64,000 bases of DNA from Yponomeuta sedellus (taxonomy: Eukaryota; Arthropoda; Insecta; Lepidoptera; Yponomeutidae), in NCBI GenBank assembly GCA_934045075.1, contig OW203740.1, positions 16,767,944-16,831,943 of the forward strand, in the 5' to 3' direction. Below, one piece after another: positions 20,345-31,946 of the stretch (positions are counted from its first letter, which is position 1; each line of letters begins with the position of its first letter). The notes beneath the pieces are model-generated. The model was given only the letters and a program-made list of their open reading frames with translations. It did no database searches and was not told the DNA's origin. A program made the translations under genes and the position numbers.

Positions 20345-21670
20345 TATCTTATAATAAAACAGATTTCTCCTTCAACCGTTGACTTTCGGGAACCAGACGT
20401 AAAATCCGATTTTGGTCGCGGCGCCTACCCCAAGTTTTTAACACTGCTTTAACTTTTTTAATTTATGTCTGGTTTTAGCTCTGTAAATCATCACGCAAAC
20501 TAAGCCATATCCAAAGATAACTAATAATTTATGTTTTATTTGTTGCTTTTCCTTTGAATGTCCGTACTACGCTTCTGCGCCTTATAATTATATCATGATC
20601 AAAGAGTTCAATAACGTACATTTGTGTTCATTAATAGCAGTAACACCCACTTAAAGTGAATGAATACATCGCGTGGAAACCCAAGTGATCAAAATCTTCA
20701 CTCCTTTAGCACTTGATATCGCCAAGCCGCGTAATAAAATGAAAAAGTTTTATTCAAAGTAGCGCGGAAACTGCGGTTTAATGAACAATTCAAACTAGGT
20801 GTCCATTTCAAAATCTTGATAATTTTTAAGAAAAAATGGTTAAAAAAACTCCAAACTTTGTCTTTTCAAAGTCGTTAATTAACAGAGTTTACATAATTAT
20901 TTAAAAAAATAGAACTCACACATTGTACTGGCTTTAATTCCAGACATAATCCTTTATGTTAAAGTAGCCCTTTTGGCACAAAGTGTACCTACTTAACACA
21001 TTTTCAGCCAAGCTTAATATATCTTAAGGGGATTTTATTACAGAAGCGTATACAATGCCTCGTGAAGGATGTATTAACCTTTGCCAGCCTAAATAGTGGG
21101 AACGAGAGTTTATGTTTATTTTTAGTATTAGGTAACATTGTGTTAGCTACCCAAAGTTTTAAGTTACTGATATTTTTCCTGACGTAAATAATAAATTTCA
21201 TAGATAAGCTGACTGGCTACTGTCAGGATGTTAGTTTCTTTAAAGAAATCTCTTAACGAATCTCTACTGACTAGCTTATAAATGAATCTGATCGCTCTCT
21301 TCTGCAACACGAAGTTGGTCTCGTCTATAGGACATAACACTATGGAAAGAGTGCGTAGGATACAAAAATAGTGTATGGTTATGAAGCTTTTTTAAGAAGC
21401 ACGTGGAATAATATGATATGATAATGTATGCTTAGAATAACTAATACGTTACTTCATCACTGAGCACTTCCCAATCCCTAAGTAGGTACAAAACCAACCT
21501 AGCGATCGAAACTGAAATCTGATCAGTTTAACACGGACTTGTCTAGTCACTAGAATATAGTGTACACGCACTAAATACATTCTGTAAAGACATTTTATGA
21601 GAAAAAGAATCGCCATATTTATTCGGTAATCTGATTAAATTTTTTTATCTTTTTAATACGAACTGTTTCG
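20345..21670. other. No recognised feature
   Basis: A+T-rich and unique in this window. No exon or family recognised. Confidence 0.45.
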
Positions 21671-21671
21671 T

Positions 21672-21731
21672 AAATTCATTATTGATAACTCTCGAGACTT
21701 CAAAGTCTCGAGAGTTATCAATAGTGAATTT
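21672..21731. repeat. Near-perfect hairpin, 29-bp arms
   Basis: 21672-21700 and 21703-21731 are inverted with one mismatch and a 2-base spacer; the centre includes ACTCTCGAGACTT. No family recognised. Confidence 0.9.
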
Positions 21732-21897
21732 TAAGAGCAGATCATATGACGATAAGGGCAATAAAAGTCTACTGTAGTACGATGCTTGACTTTCGTCACA
21801 CGACCTCTATTTTCACAGGTGAGGTAGACAGGGTCAACTGGCTCGTCAGATTTTGAAGCAAAGCTTTTTGTTATAAATAGTTATTTAAATATATTTT

Positions 21898-22002
21898 GTG
21901 GTATTCTGGTTTCCTCATGATGTTTTCCGTCAAAGTTAGCGAGTGTTATTGTTACTATAAATTCACAACTGTAAATAACATAGAAAACAAAGTCATTGGA
22001 AG
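21898..22002 (-). repeat. tRNA-SINE body fragment (family C)
   Basis: GGTTTCCTCATGATGTTTTC, AGCGAGTGTTATT and AACATAGAAAACAAAGTCAT match 57516-57600 in the same orientation. CCTCACGATGTTTTCCTTCA is a very common lepidopteran SINE block. Confidence 0.65.
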
Positions 22003-22329
22003 GGTAGAAATATTGTTTAAGTAGGTATGTTTCTGGTAGAAAGTAGACTCGTTCCAGTTATAATCAAAACTGATTTATTCTTAATTCACTAAATCTACAC
22101 AACTGTCGAGGGGCCGTAGTATGAGCATAAAATTCTGTAAAAATTATGATGTTTGCGATAACAATTGGTATGGAATTTAACAGCTAGTCGATTTGAATCG
22201 CTCAAGATTCGGTGCGTGTCTTTCATCTTTTATAGACTTATTTTATTGAAGTGATATAAGAGTTATTTCTGACTACCACTGAAGTACCTAAGACAACCGC
22301 GTCTATTTTGAATAAACACTTTTATTTCA

Positions 22330-22570
22330 TTTTAATTTTCTGCAGCCAATGCTCAAAACCTACGCTGCCACCTCTGCGCCAGTATTTATTCTTTGGCCGC
22401 CATTTTAATTACGACGTGCGCATCGAAATGAAACATCGGCCAGTATTCCATTTGATTCGATTTTCAGCGGGACATCGAGTCCCGCGGGTGTCGCAGCCCG
22501 TTTTGTTCCGAGGCGTGTTTTGTAGCGTTGCTAGGGCTGGGATTAACGCCTATGGGGTGTGAATGAGGAT
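22330..22570 (+). other. GC-richer patch, no recognised product
   Basis: Visibly richer in G+C than its flanks. TTTTCTGCAG at 22337-22346 resembles a 3' splice site. The open frame that crosses it (84 codons from 22308) has no recognisable domain. Could be a conserved non-coding element or part of an untranslated exon. Not called as a gene. Confidence 0.25.
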
Positions 22571-22772
22571 CAACGGGGATTGGAAATTAATATTTTGTTA
22601 GCATAGAAACTTAAAGTTTAGCATTGAAAGTTGTCGATGGCACTCATGTATAGGTAGTGTGACGGCGCGAGTTTTGTGTTTTGTGCCAGAATTTGACAAT
22701 TAGCACCTGTTTCGACTTTTGAGGTCAAATGGCACGACTACACTGGAATGTTTAGATAAGATTGAATTCTTT

Positions 22773-22865
22773 CTTGTACACACCAGACAATAATTACAGA
22801 GACAACAGTTACAAAATTTACAAAAGAAGAGGTACTATTGGGGACCTTATTGGTGATAGCTACAC
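22773..22865 (-). repeat. LINE 3' untranslated fragment
   Basis: TTGTACACACCAGACAATAA and GGGGACCTTATTGGTGAT resemble, in the same orientation, the (GATA)n-tailed family at 56605-56730 and 62832-62950. Strongly diverged. Confidence 0.45.
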
Positions 22866-22961
22866 TGGAATTTTAATATGTAAATAAAGAACACGGCAGC
22901 AAAAAAATAAATAATTTGACCAATTTAACTTTCCTCAGTCATACTAATTAAATATATTACG

Positions 22962-23291
22962 AAGCGCTCGTGGCCTAGTGAAAGCGAGTCGAGAGAACAA
23001 CAGGCGTGGTCAGGTGCTGGATGGGTCACCGTTCCGTGACTACCAGCTAGTGGCATTTTTTTCCAAGAGCTTCGCAAGGCACGTTAAGCCGTTGTTGTGC
23101 TGGCATGTAATGGCAGTCATTAAACCACGTCAGTGGCCTTATGGGCGGCTTCATAACTTCTGACAGTAAGGCCCGCCACTGTCTTACAATCCTCCACCAA
23201 CCGTGCCTTACTCCACAGTATGACTTAACCTTCCCGCGATGCAGGAAGAGACTCGTGCCCTACCAGTGGAGACGTACAAAAAATTGATATC
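22962..23291 (+). mobile_element. 5S-rRNA-derived SINE
   Basis: Colinear with the reference copy at 31947-32309, starting AAGCGCTCGTGGCCTAG and ending near ATTGATATC. The 5S-like boxes remain (GGCGTGGTCAGGTGCTGGAT, GGGTCACCG). Bases between the head and the boxes are shortened. Confidence 0.88.
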
Positions 23292-23695
23292 AAATATAGG
23301 TACATCAGTTATTATTATCAATACTTTATTGCACCATAAAATTGTGCAATGCGGCGAACTTAATGCAATAAGCATTTTCTACCAGTCAACCGCAGGAAAT
23401 ATAACGAAAACTTGGCAGGCGTGCAAAAAAAAAAAGGAAAAAGAAAAACTTACTTAACTTATTTGTAAGTTTTTCTTTTCCTATATATATATAATAATAT
23501 TTTATAAGTATGATCTGAGAAAAGTTGGTCAGTGTATCTCTTTTTTTTGCTGTCGTTTTCTCCATTACAAGTTGATCCGGAGACAGCATACCACATTATA
23601 ATGATATTCAACATACGGATTATACTCTAGTTTACAGTCCTTGTAAGCCGTAAAAAACACACTTTTAAGTTAACGTGAAAAAAAGTACTGCCGTT

Positions 23696-24065
23696 CATCC
23701 CACAACTAGCCTTTGCCCGCGACTCCGTCCGCGTGGACTTTAGTATTTGGAACCCGTTCACTCCCTTAAGAGTTAAATAAAAACGGCGAAACACGTGTTT
23801 AATTAATTGTGTTGAAGAGTATTTATTTTATGTTTCAAGAAAATTAGACTACATTCTTTATACCTCTCATACAAATTTTGGCAACGCTTTTCGCCCCCTT
23901 AGAAGTTGAATTTAAAAATTTCCAAATTTTATTGTCTTATTCCTTGCCTACATTATAATTATATAGACCCTCTGTGCAAAATTTCAGCTTCCTAGGTCCA
24001 ACAGCTTGGGCTGGGCGTTGATGGGTGAGTCAGTCAGTCAGGACTTTGAATTTTATTTATATATA
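23696..24065 (+). repeat. Dispersed insect-type repeat ending in (GTCA)n-like block
   Basis: It starts near CTAGCCTTTGCCCGCGACTC, with CCGTCCGCGTGGA, and ends GTGCAAAATTTCAGCTTCCT, GGGCGTTGATGGGTGAGTCA and GTCAGTCAG. This arrangement recurs in many lepidopteran genomes. The class of element was not decided from sequence. Confidence 0.5.
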
Positions 24066-24830
24066 TAATTTTATTTATATATTTATATATAAAAAAGTAT
24101 ACTTCATCACTCAAAGGCACCAAGAGTACTTTGCTTTAACCTTGAACTATAAAATGTAGCAAATAATATTATTTTACTTAAAGTACAGAAAAAAAAACTG
24201 AAAACTATACATTTGTAATACAATACAAAAAAATCTATTAAATACATTAATTAAAGTGGCCTCGAAAAAACTGCATTCTTGAACTACGTATTTATAATAC
24301 AAGTAGCTACAAATCCGTATCCGTACCGTACCGAGGGTTCCCGGTGTATGAATCCAATTCGCACTTAGTTTTTTAAAAACAATTTTCGTCTCCTAAAGGC
24401 ACATCACTAGGTGTATTGTATAATATTTACTTATGGGCCGACATCCCAGCCGAGACGAGGCCGTTGGCTCAGCGGTGGATAATTAAAAATTTCCGACGCG
24501 CGTTTTGTTTTTTTTTTCGACCAGAGTAGGTAGCTCTGGCTAGCTATGCTTTTGTGAAAATTTTTCGTGGGGGCTTGCTTTTTTTTAAGTTTAGGTATGT
24601 GCGAGGTTTTAAGCGTCGCGGTTGAAACTTTTATTGCCACTTGTGTTATTCATTTAGCTTGGCAGCTTAGTTGGGAAAATTACGTCACGGTAGAGCAAAA
24701 TTGAGAACACTCTTTATTAGACCATATTTTTGGATTGTTTTTCCATTCGTTTACAACAATGAGAAGTGTTAAGATGTGCCAAGTAAAAACAACTTAACAG
24801 TTACAGCGGGGTTGACAATAGTGTACAGCT
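24066..24830. other. No recognised feature apart from (TA)-rich runs
   Basis: TATATA runs at 24055-24100; otherwise A+T-rich and unassigned. A short TATC run at 24844-24860 abuts the next LINE fragment. Confidence 0.45.
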
Positions 24831-24854
24831 ATTGACTAAATAATCTATCTATCT

Positions 24855-25156
24855 ATCTATAATCAGCCCACATCCACCCACCGCTGGGCATATGCCTCCT
24901 TTTTACTGCGCCATTCCTCACGGTTCTGTGCTAATCTGATCCATCTCTGACCCGCAACCCCACGATGTCGTCCGACCATCGTGTCGGTGGTCTGCCTACC
25001 ATCCTCCTTCCCTCCCTTGGCCACCACTCCGATTCTGCCCTGGTCCACCGGCCGTCTTCCCTTCTAGCCAAGTGTCCCGCCCATCTCCACTGTAACTCTA
25101 TTATCCGCTTACCAACGTCTTCGGCCTTGGTTCTGCTAAATACGAGATACACGTAA
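24855..25156 (-). pseudogene. RTE-like ORF2 C-terminus with frameshift
   Basis: The minus strand encodes WRWAGHLARREDGRWTRAES, then MVGRPPTRWSDDI. After a frameshift near 24960 it continues QRWIRLAQNREEWRSKKEAY and AQRWVDVG before the stop. GRPPTRW.DD followed by W..L.EAY.QRW is the conserved tail of lepidopteran RTE-like proteins. Broken by the frameshift and 5'-truncated. Confidence 0.8.
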
Positions 25157-25166
25157 AATATATTTT

Positions 25167-25345
25167 GTAGCCTATAAACGTCCCACTGCAGGGCACACGC
25201 CTTCTCTCAGAGAGAGAGTATGGGGATATTTACGGCCCGAACCCACTACGGATTGGCAATTTCAAGTGCTAAGGTATTTGAACATCTCAGACACTCAGAT
25301 TCCTTTACGATTTCCTTTACTGTTGTCAAGTGGTATTGCTAATAT
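25167..25345 (+). repeat. Lepidopteran SINE-like fragment (family C body)
   Basis: AAACGTCCCACTGCAGGGCA, CCTTCTCTCAGAGAGAGAGT, CGGATTGGCAATTTCA and a diverged CCT.ACGAT.TCCTT block occur in the same order as at 46724-46870. No tRNA head is present in either. Confidence 0.6.
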
Positions 25346-25435
25346 AATGTCGGAAATATACATAGCTTGGAAAACCAAGCCACTTGGAAAACTGCATTAA
25401 GAATCGAACCCCATAATCTCAACTCATCCCCATCT

Positions 25436-25520
25436 CATCGTCGTCGTCAGGCTATACTAGTCCATTGCTGAACTTAGCCCTCCCCTAAAGAGCGCCACGT
25501 TGTGCTATCATAGGGGGTAA
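25436..25520 (-). repeat. RTE-like LINE tail
   Basis: On the minus strand: AGGGGAGGGCTAAGTTCAGC, a mutated form of the ..GYVQQW.. coding end, then GCCTGACGACGACGATG. Confidence 0.7.
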
Positions 25521-25524
25521 TGTA

Positions 25525-25562
25525 ATACTTGCGAGATGGGATGGGTCCCATCTCGCAAGTAT
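25525..25562. repeat. Perfect hairpin, 17-bp arms
   Basis: ATACTTGCGAGATGGGA and its exact reverse complement are separated by TGGG. It sits between two RTE-like LINE pieces. Stem is stable and G+C-rich for this window. Confidence 0.9.
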
Positions 25563-25569
25563 AATATTC

Positions 25570-25849
25570 TTTCTTCTTCAGGTTATATGTTAGTCCACTG
25601 TTCGACATAGCCCTCTCCTAATGAGCGCCACAGCGCCCTGTCTTCAGCTTACCGCATCCAGCATCTGCCGGCAGTTTTTCGCAGATCGTCATCCCACCTA
25701 GTCGGAGGGCATCCTACACTACGTTTGCCGAGTCGCGGTCTCCACTCAAGAACACGTTTACTCCAAGTATAATATTGCGGGTAGTTAAATACAAGAAACC
25801 TATTTACCTTCCAGTCTATGTTTGCAAAGGGTCCACTCGTACGTTGCAA
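25570..25849 (-). pseudogene. RTE-like ORF2 C-terminus
   Basis: The minus strand encodes VLEWRPRLGKRSVGCPPTRW and [14 protein letters not shown]. After a stop or frame break come ALWRSLGEGYVEQWTNI and a GAAGAAAGAA tail. Conserved layout VLEWRPR.GKRSVG.PPTRW.DDL identifies the family. 5'-truncated. Confidence 0.8.
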
Positions 25850-26223
25850 TGCTTAACACTATTTTTGCTTCTATTTTTTTAGATCCCACACGTCCGAGGC
25901 TTTTATTTGTTTACACCCCAACCTGTCTTGGTTCCCCACCTTGTATTCTCAAGGGAGACTCGTACGCTTTTATGCTGTACAAATAAGGCTAAGTAGGTTA
26001 GTAGTAACAGTGCGCAAGTGTCATAAAAGCGTCTTTTGCTGTTTACTTTAAGTTTAACAACGACGTATTTCCTAAGGGACTTTCCGCGGAACGCTTACTA
26101 TGGTGTCAACCAAGTGCAAAACTCCTTTAGTTGTGGTAGCTGTTTTTTTTTGTGCCGTTTCTCACTCCATTAGCTTCTAGCTATGGCCTACTTTGTGTCT
26201 GTTATCAATCCTCTGTATGCCTC

Positions 26224-26399
26224 TGTTGCTGAGACATGGGCCTCTACATGCATCGCAAGAAGGCTAGGGGGCCACCACGGGGGCCAAGTCCGGGTTGGTG
26301 GAGGATTGAAAGAAAGTGCCGGGCCTTACTGTCAGAAGTTATCAAGCCGCCCACAAGGCCTCTGAGATGGCTTAACGACAGCCATTATATGACAGCCAC
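26224..26399 (-). mobile_element. 5S-rRNA-derived SINE, 3' half only
   Basis: The minus-strand copy includes GGCCCCCGTGGTGG, GGCGGCTTGATAACTTCTGA and CATATAATGGCTGTCGTTAA. It stops at the middle of the element, so the 5S-like promoter is absent. Typical 5' truncation. Confidence 0.82.
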
Positions 26400-26439
26400 A
26401 CTTTGTACTTGATTTTTCTTAATTGCTTTTAACTCGTGG

Positions 26440-26960
26440 GCACCTACTGCTGGGTTCATACGAGTATTCACACTAATTTCAAATAGGAGTGGGTCGTTGT
26501 CCGATTTTTCGACGACGAAACGCAACCGTTTTTTCTGGAACGAAAACAGGTCCTCGAAACGGTCCTCGTTCGCAACTGGTTTCATTGTATGCGAACGAGC
26601 AAGGCGCAGAGGACGGTCAAACGAGTGCGAACGAGACGAAATCACGAAACATCGGAAAAAAATAGTTTATACTCATAGACATAAAGATTACTTTATTGTA
26701 TCACAGACCAAAACGAACGGAACGAGCAAGTAGCCGACGACGACGTCGCAATGATCCCATTACGTTTTAGGCTCTATTAATATAGCACTAAAGGGCATAT
26801 CCGCGTCAAACAATCTAAGGACTGGTCTCGCGACGAACAAACGCTGGCACTGCTTTAGAGTCGCTGGCACTGCTTTAGAATGAAACGTAAAACGGTCCTA
26901 TCGTCGCGGAACACAAAACGGTCTTATAAAACGGTTCGTCTTTGCAACGATCACGCCTAA
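26440..26960. repeat. Unassigned repeat-like block rich in ACGA/ACGG motifs
   Basis: Recurrent ACGGTCCTC, AAAACGGTC and GAACGAGC motifs, plus a perfect tandem duplication of CGCTGGCACTGCTTTAGA near 26846-26880. No terminal repeats found. Looks like a diverged element, but its identity and ends are unknown. Confidence 0.4.
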
Positions 26961-27127
26961 TTTCAAAGGGCTATAGGGAGAGCTATATTGGGTGGCTATA
27001 CAAGGTGATTTGAGCAGTTAATACTTTAGGTAAGCTACTGCTGAGTGCGTTCTATAAGATAGTGTAGATGACTTTATGTACAGCCAGACATAAATTCGCT
27101 TTTGCTAAGCGTACGTAGTTCAGAGTT

Positions 27128-27168
27128 AAGGTGACCATATTTACAATATAAGTAAATATGGTCACCTT
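27128..27168. repeat. Perfect hairpin, 17-bp arms
   Basis: AAGGTGACCATATTTAC (27128-27144) and its exact reverse complement (27152-27168) enclose a 7-base A+T loop. It directly abuts the CTTCTTC tail of the next LINE fragment. Confidence 0.9.
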
Positions 27169-27290
27169 CTTCTTCTTTTTCCCGTGCCTTTTCACTAATG
27201 GAGGTTGGCCACATCCGTCCATTCCCTGATGTTTCTGAGCCACGACTTTCTTCTTCTACCAACACCCCTCCTCCTCTCAATTTTGCCCAT
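27169..27290 (-). repeat. LINE tail, GAAGAAG-ended
   Basis: The minus strand reads GGATGTGGCCAACCTCCATT, GTGAAAAGGCACGGGAAAAA, then GAAGAAG. The polypurine end is like that of other LINE tails here, but the upstream sequence is a different family. Confidence 0.5.
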
Positions 27291-27394
27291 ATGACGCAGA
27301 TAAAAGAGTAAGATAAGAGTATTTAGGTACTTCTATACATCTTTATCTCTTCCTTAAGAACAGTCTTGTATGATTCAGCTTCGCGTTTTGTTAT

Positions 27395-27620
27395 CGCACA
27401 CAAAAGAGCCTATTTAACAATATGACCTCTTACACAGCGTTAACGATTGATTAAAAAGCTAAAGCGAAATCAAACAATTCGAGCCGGAAGGCGAAGATGT
27501 TTCATGATAATCTCGAATAAATTCCGTCCCAATAAATTCCAATACGCAAACGACGTCGGCCAGCGCTACTTTTTTGTTTATTGCTTCATTAAATATTTCG
27601 GCCGATGAACGAAATATCTT
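27395..27620. repeat. Dispersed repeat, inverted partner of 11760-11990
   Basis: See 11760-11990. TTAACGATTGATTAAAAAGC and TTTCATGATAATCTCGA match the partner in reverse orientation. Confidence 0.65.
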
Positions 27621-27639
27621 CTGCCTAATCAAGATTGTC

Positions 27640-29039
27640 TTTGATCGTGATACGTACCAGCTTTGAATATGTTCATGAATTGTAACATACATTTTTGTCT
27701 TTGTGTTTCATTTGCTAAATTACTTTATTATAATAGATATATTATACTACAAGAAAGAAGAAAGGCCTAGACGATACATTTTCTTTCTTGAACGTATTGT
27801 ACGTACGTTTTTGGTTTTATAGCAAAATATCATAATTGGATTTTAAAGTTTGTGTCGAATTGTATGTTTATATATTTATGGTGTTTTCTTTTTTGATTTG
27901 TATCAACCTGAAAATTCCCATTTTCTGATTCAAGAGTAGAATAATAAATTAATCTTCGAGATGTTTGAGATAGTTCTCATACTTACAATTTGTTATGTAG
28001 TATATGACGAAATTAGCAATTCCAAGCGCTGATATATGTGAACATTTCAAGCACACAGGTTTCCTAGCATGGCGACACATGGTGATTAAGGCTACATTAT
28101 TATTTATATGTATAATGTGATCAAAACTGCAATTGAAGCTATTACTGTTACAAGTAGGTAAGTAGGTTACATCTAATTCTAAGTATTTTTGTTGTTCTGA
28201 ATAAGTATCTCAATTAAAGTTGTTTATGCTTATGAGTAGACCCATTGTACGTATGTGTTCATGTGTTCTTTTGGAAATATTTTAATGTAAATACTTGTAG
28301 ATTTATTTGGGATTAAAATTGTTATGTGCCTACCTGCTCAGACTTATTACAAACCTTGACCCGATTGGACAGAATAAGACCCAATTTGCTGCCCAGCGGA
28401 ACTCTGAATCTGCGAAGCTTTCAAATTTCCTCACGCGAAAAGGGCAGCGCATCCAACGGTCCTAATATAACGCAGATAATTTCTGTCCCCTGTCATAACG
28501 TAACAAAGGAAAGGATTGGGATTTGATGGTAGATAAAAATGTATGTGTGTGTACGAATGTTGTGAAAATAAATGTTTGCATGCTTAGAAGGGCAAGTAAT
28601 GATTTTACAGAGTTTTTTGATATATGAGTTAGGTAGAGCTAAGGTTGAGTTGTTGACATTGTATATTCTTTGGCTTGGTTTTTGTTATGAATACATTATT
28701 TTATTATCTACAATGCATCCTTTACATAAATACTTTCTTTGAATTAAAATAATTAAAAACAGTTTTATTAATAAAAATATTAGAAGTAGTTTCGTTTCTA
28801 GACAGGAAATTATTTAACCCATCTAAGTGAACAATTTATATTGTGATATATGCTAAGAAGTCTGAATTCTGTGAAGAAACATTTATCGGTAATTTTATAT
28901 ATTTGCTAAAGTACCAATATTTAAAGTGGACTTTTCTACGACACCTTTTATACCAAGTACCTTATTTTTTATTATCGATGGTAAAATGAGATAACAGAGC
29001 AAAGAAAATTATTTAAACCGTAGTAGCTATTGGAACGGA
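27640..29039. other. No recognised feature
   Basis: Long A+T-rich, apparently unique stretch. No exon or family recognised. Confidence 0.45.
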
Positions 29040-29181
29040 TACTTACCCCCAGTTTTTCGTACACTAACAATCTATGGCTTAGAGCAGCTGTCAAATGTTT
29101 TTTTCGTATGCACTTTGTCCAACTGACAGCTGTTAACAATAGATTGATGGGTTATTATGTACCAGAAACCGGGGGTTAGTA
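29040..29181. mobile_element. MITE with TACTTACCCCC-type inverted ends
   Basis: Left end TACTTACCCCCAGTTTTTCG pairs with right end CCGGGGGTTAGTA; inner blocks CAATCTATGG and AGCAGCTGTCA pair with TGACAGCTGTT and ATAGATTGATGG. Whole element about 142 bp with imperfect 50-bp arms. A TA duplication is possible. Confidence 0.7.
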
Positions 29182-30317
29182 CTTTAAATATCAAAATTGG
29201 GAGTAACTGATAACAAAATATGGCTAGCTAGTAGTCGCCCGCAACATCGTTTGCGTCTAGCGTTTTGATGTGTCTTTTTTGAAACAAAAAGTTGAGTTGC
29301 TTCAGACTAGTCTATCCCTGTATCAAATTCCATTGAGTTCCGTTTGTTTTGACATAATTAACACTTTTCCATCCATCAAAACTTCGGAATCGCTACAAGG
29401 TTCGTAGCAATAAAGCAGAGAAATCAAAAGCAAATCAAATGCTCTTTTGTTTTTATATTCGCTTTGTTTTCCAAGAAAAACGACAGGTGGACTGCGTGCG
29501 CCTTCCGCTAGAAAGCGAACATCCTCGCCATTTTTCATAATTCCCCCAAGCAAAGCCGGGGGCCTCCGTAATTTACTTTTGTTTCAATTGTTACAACTTT
29601 TGGGGGAAGAAAACGCGAAAAAAAGTTATATTCGACAGCTTCCTGCTGATTCTTTTTTTGGTTGGGAAAAATCGGCCAGTTCAATTTGATGAGATTTCTG
29701 CCCAAGGGGGCGAACACTTAAATGCATAGTTATTTTTTGGACGGTACGATACGAAATGGTCGTTTCACTGAAACTATTGGTAATCTATAGGATTTCAATG
29801 GTAGAACTCGTGCAGTTTAACTCGGCGCCTCGCGCGATTCGATCTCCTTTACGAGAAATGCTTATATAATTTGCGCGGCTTATACCATTGTAACCTTATA
29901 CGACCATCACACAAATAGAATCATAAAGTAATTTCCAATTATTGGTAAAACTTAGCTGACAGAATACTCGGGGCCGATGGCTCGAATGCTGAATATTTGA
30001 CTCCAAATTTTGTTGGTGCGCTTCATATGCAGAGATTACTCATGTATCGTAGATTGATCTATACACTCGTGAAAGACGTTTATTGTTGGGTATAGGTCTC
30101 TTTACCGTTACGTCAACCTCGACACCCCAGTACAATCCCATCCATTGTCCTGCCGTATTTTTAATGTCATTGAACCATAATTTAACTTCATTGATTTGCA
30201 ACCGCATATACTTGAGTATTTCTTAGTGAATCATCATGATACTCATTCATAGTTACATTAACGTCAGTAATTACGTTTTACCTAATAAATAAAATCGCGA
30301 TTAGATCCGTTTAACCT
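29182..30317. other. Unrecognised; GC-richer patch near 29460-29600
   Basis: The patch has open frames on both strands with no recognisable protein (for example 29447-29689 plus). No other feature seen. Confidence 0.4.
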
Positions 30318-30396
30318 CGACAGGGCGCTATGGCGTTCATTAGGAGAGGGCAATGTCCAGCAGTGGACTAGTACAGCCTGAAGAAGAAGAAGAAGA
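30318..30396 (+). repeat. RTE-like LINE tail
   Basis: GGGCGCTATGGCGTTCATTA, GGCAATGTCCAGCAGTGGAC, GCCTGAAGAAGAAGAAGAA. Encodes a decayed ALWRSLGEG..Q end. Confidence 0.8.
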
Positions 30397-30421
30397 ATAT
30401 ATAACTACGGATAAACTGAGT

Positions 30422-30538
30422 TGCGACAAACTGCAGGCATGAGCTGGGTGCGCCAAGCTGAAGACAGGGCGCTATGGCGCTCATTTAGGGAGGGCAATGT
30501 CCAGCAGTGGACTAGTACAGCCTGAAGAAGAAGAAAAA
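30422..30538 (+). repeat. RTE-like LINE tail, second copy 70 bp downstream
   Basis: A longer piece: GCGCCAAGCTGAAGACAGGG then the same end as 30318-30396. The two share the unusual GGGCAATGTCCAGCAGTGGA form, so one may be a local duplicate of the other. Confidence 0.8.
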
Positions 30539-30599
30539 ACTTCGTTGATTTTTGTCTAAAGAGCCAAGGCAAAAGACCAGGTTTCGCTTTACCCGATTG

Positions 30600-31934
30600 A
30601 AATCATCCGTAATCAATGCAGTGGTCTATGATGATGATGATTGATAGGTAATTAGATTTGTGTTGATAAATCTTACAGTTCTGATTGACTAACTGAATTA
30701 CCATAACTGGCCGGATAGCCCCGTGGCGCCAAATATTCTTCAGTTGCTTTCGCCGCTGCCAAATACGCGGGGGCGTCACAAAAGACGTAAATACCTTTGC
30801 ATCAAAAGACATTCTATAAATCGAAACTCGTAAATATAGGTCAAGAGGACGTGACAAATCAGAAAGAGCGTTCTAAATGCTTTTGTAAGTAGTCGAGCGG
30901 CTATTGTAAAATGCTCCCTGAAAACGAGCTTTATGTCGGGTTGTCGATTTTTTGTGTCGAGTTTCAGTCTTCTTTTTTTAATTAATTAACTATGCTGTGC
31001 CCAATACCGTACTAATCCTTCTAGACACATGTAAAGCAGACTTTTATAGAAGTCATATGCCGTATTCCGAAACTAAATGTGCATACATCTCTCGCCGTGT
31101 TAAACACAATTTAGTACCTCTGAAATCTTAATTTTTTACGGATATTTAAAGTTTTTTACTGAGGATTTTAAATGAAAACTAGCTAACCCCGCAAACGTTG
31201 TTTTATCATATTAATTTGCACCTCAGACCTACTACACATAGACGAAAAAAGTGCTCTTATTGACTGGGGGAAGTCTGGATAGCAGAATATTAAAATTGTG
31301 GTATGATTTTTTTATCAGGTTCTCCATTCGAAAATTGGCGCAAAGTGGCTTACCTTGTATTTTTAGTAACTTACGCAATGTTCATACATAGTTAAAAAAA
31401 TAACGATAAGATCCAAATCTCAAATTTTATATCAATTATAAAAATTGTACGCAAATTCGATCGCCTTATAATTTTCGAGTAACCCGCGATGATCATGCAT
31501 ACTTATGCAGTCACGATAACTATGTATGAGCTCCAAGATCTAAATTCCAAATTTTATATCCATTATGCCGATACCACGCAGATTCCAACGCCTTATAATT
31601 TTCGAGTAACCCTCGAATATGCCAGTACCAGGATAATTACGTGTAGGTACTAATTACATCCGGATCCTATGACGTAACTGATTAATTAACGTAGGCACAA
31701 CACGTCGACCCTTTAACTTAAGCTCAAAAATTGTATTCACTATATAAACAAAATGTTTACGTAATGAACGTCGAAGCTGTTAGATTCACAATAGATAGAT
31801 TATGTGGAGAAGAGGCTGACAAAGAAACTCCACATTTATTGGTTCAAAACAGGGGGCCGATTCTCACCCATGCGAATTGAAAGCGTAAACGCAAAATATT
31901 CGAAGGCTTAGACATTTGTATAACTCAACAGAGT
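30600..31934. other. No firmly recognised feature
   Basis: Around 31370-31600 two weakly similar blocks recur (CGCCTTATAATTTTCGAGTA twice, at about 31462 and 31590), suggesting an old tandem duplication of about 128 bp. Otherwise unassigned. Confidence 0.45.
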
Positions 31935-31946
31935 CATTAGACATTT

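Noticed and set aside
22308..22562. 84-codon frame in a GC-richer patch as a coding exon
   Set aside because: No recognisable protein; kept only as a GC-rich patch of unknown role.
25649..25849. Small host gene encoding [19 protein letters not shown]
   Set aside because: This is the conserved C-terminus of RTE-like LINE ORF2 with breaks and a LINE tail.
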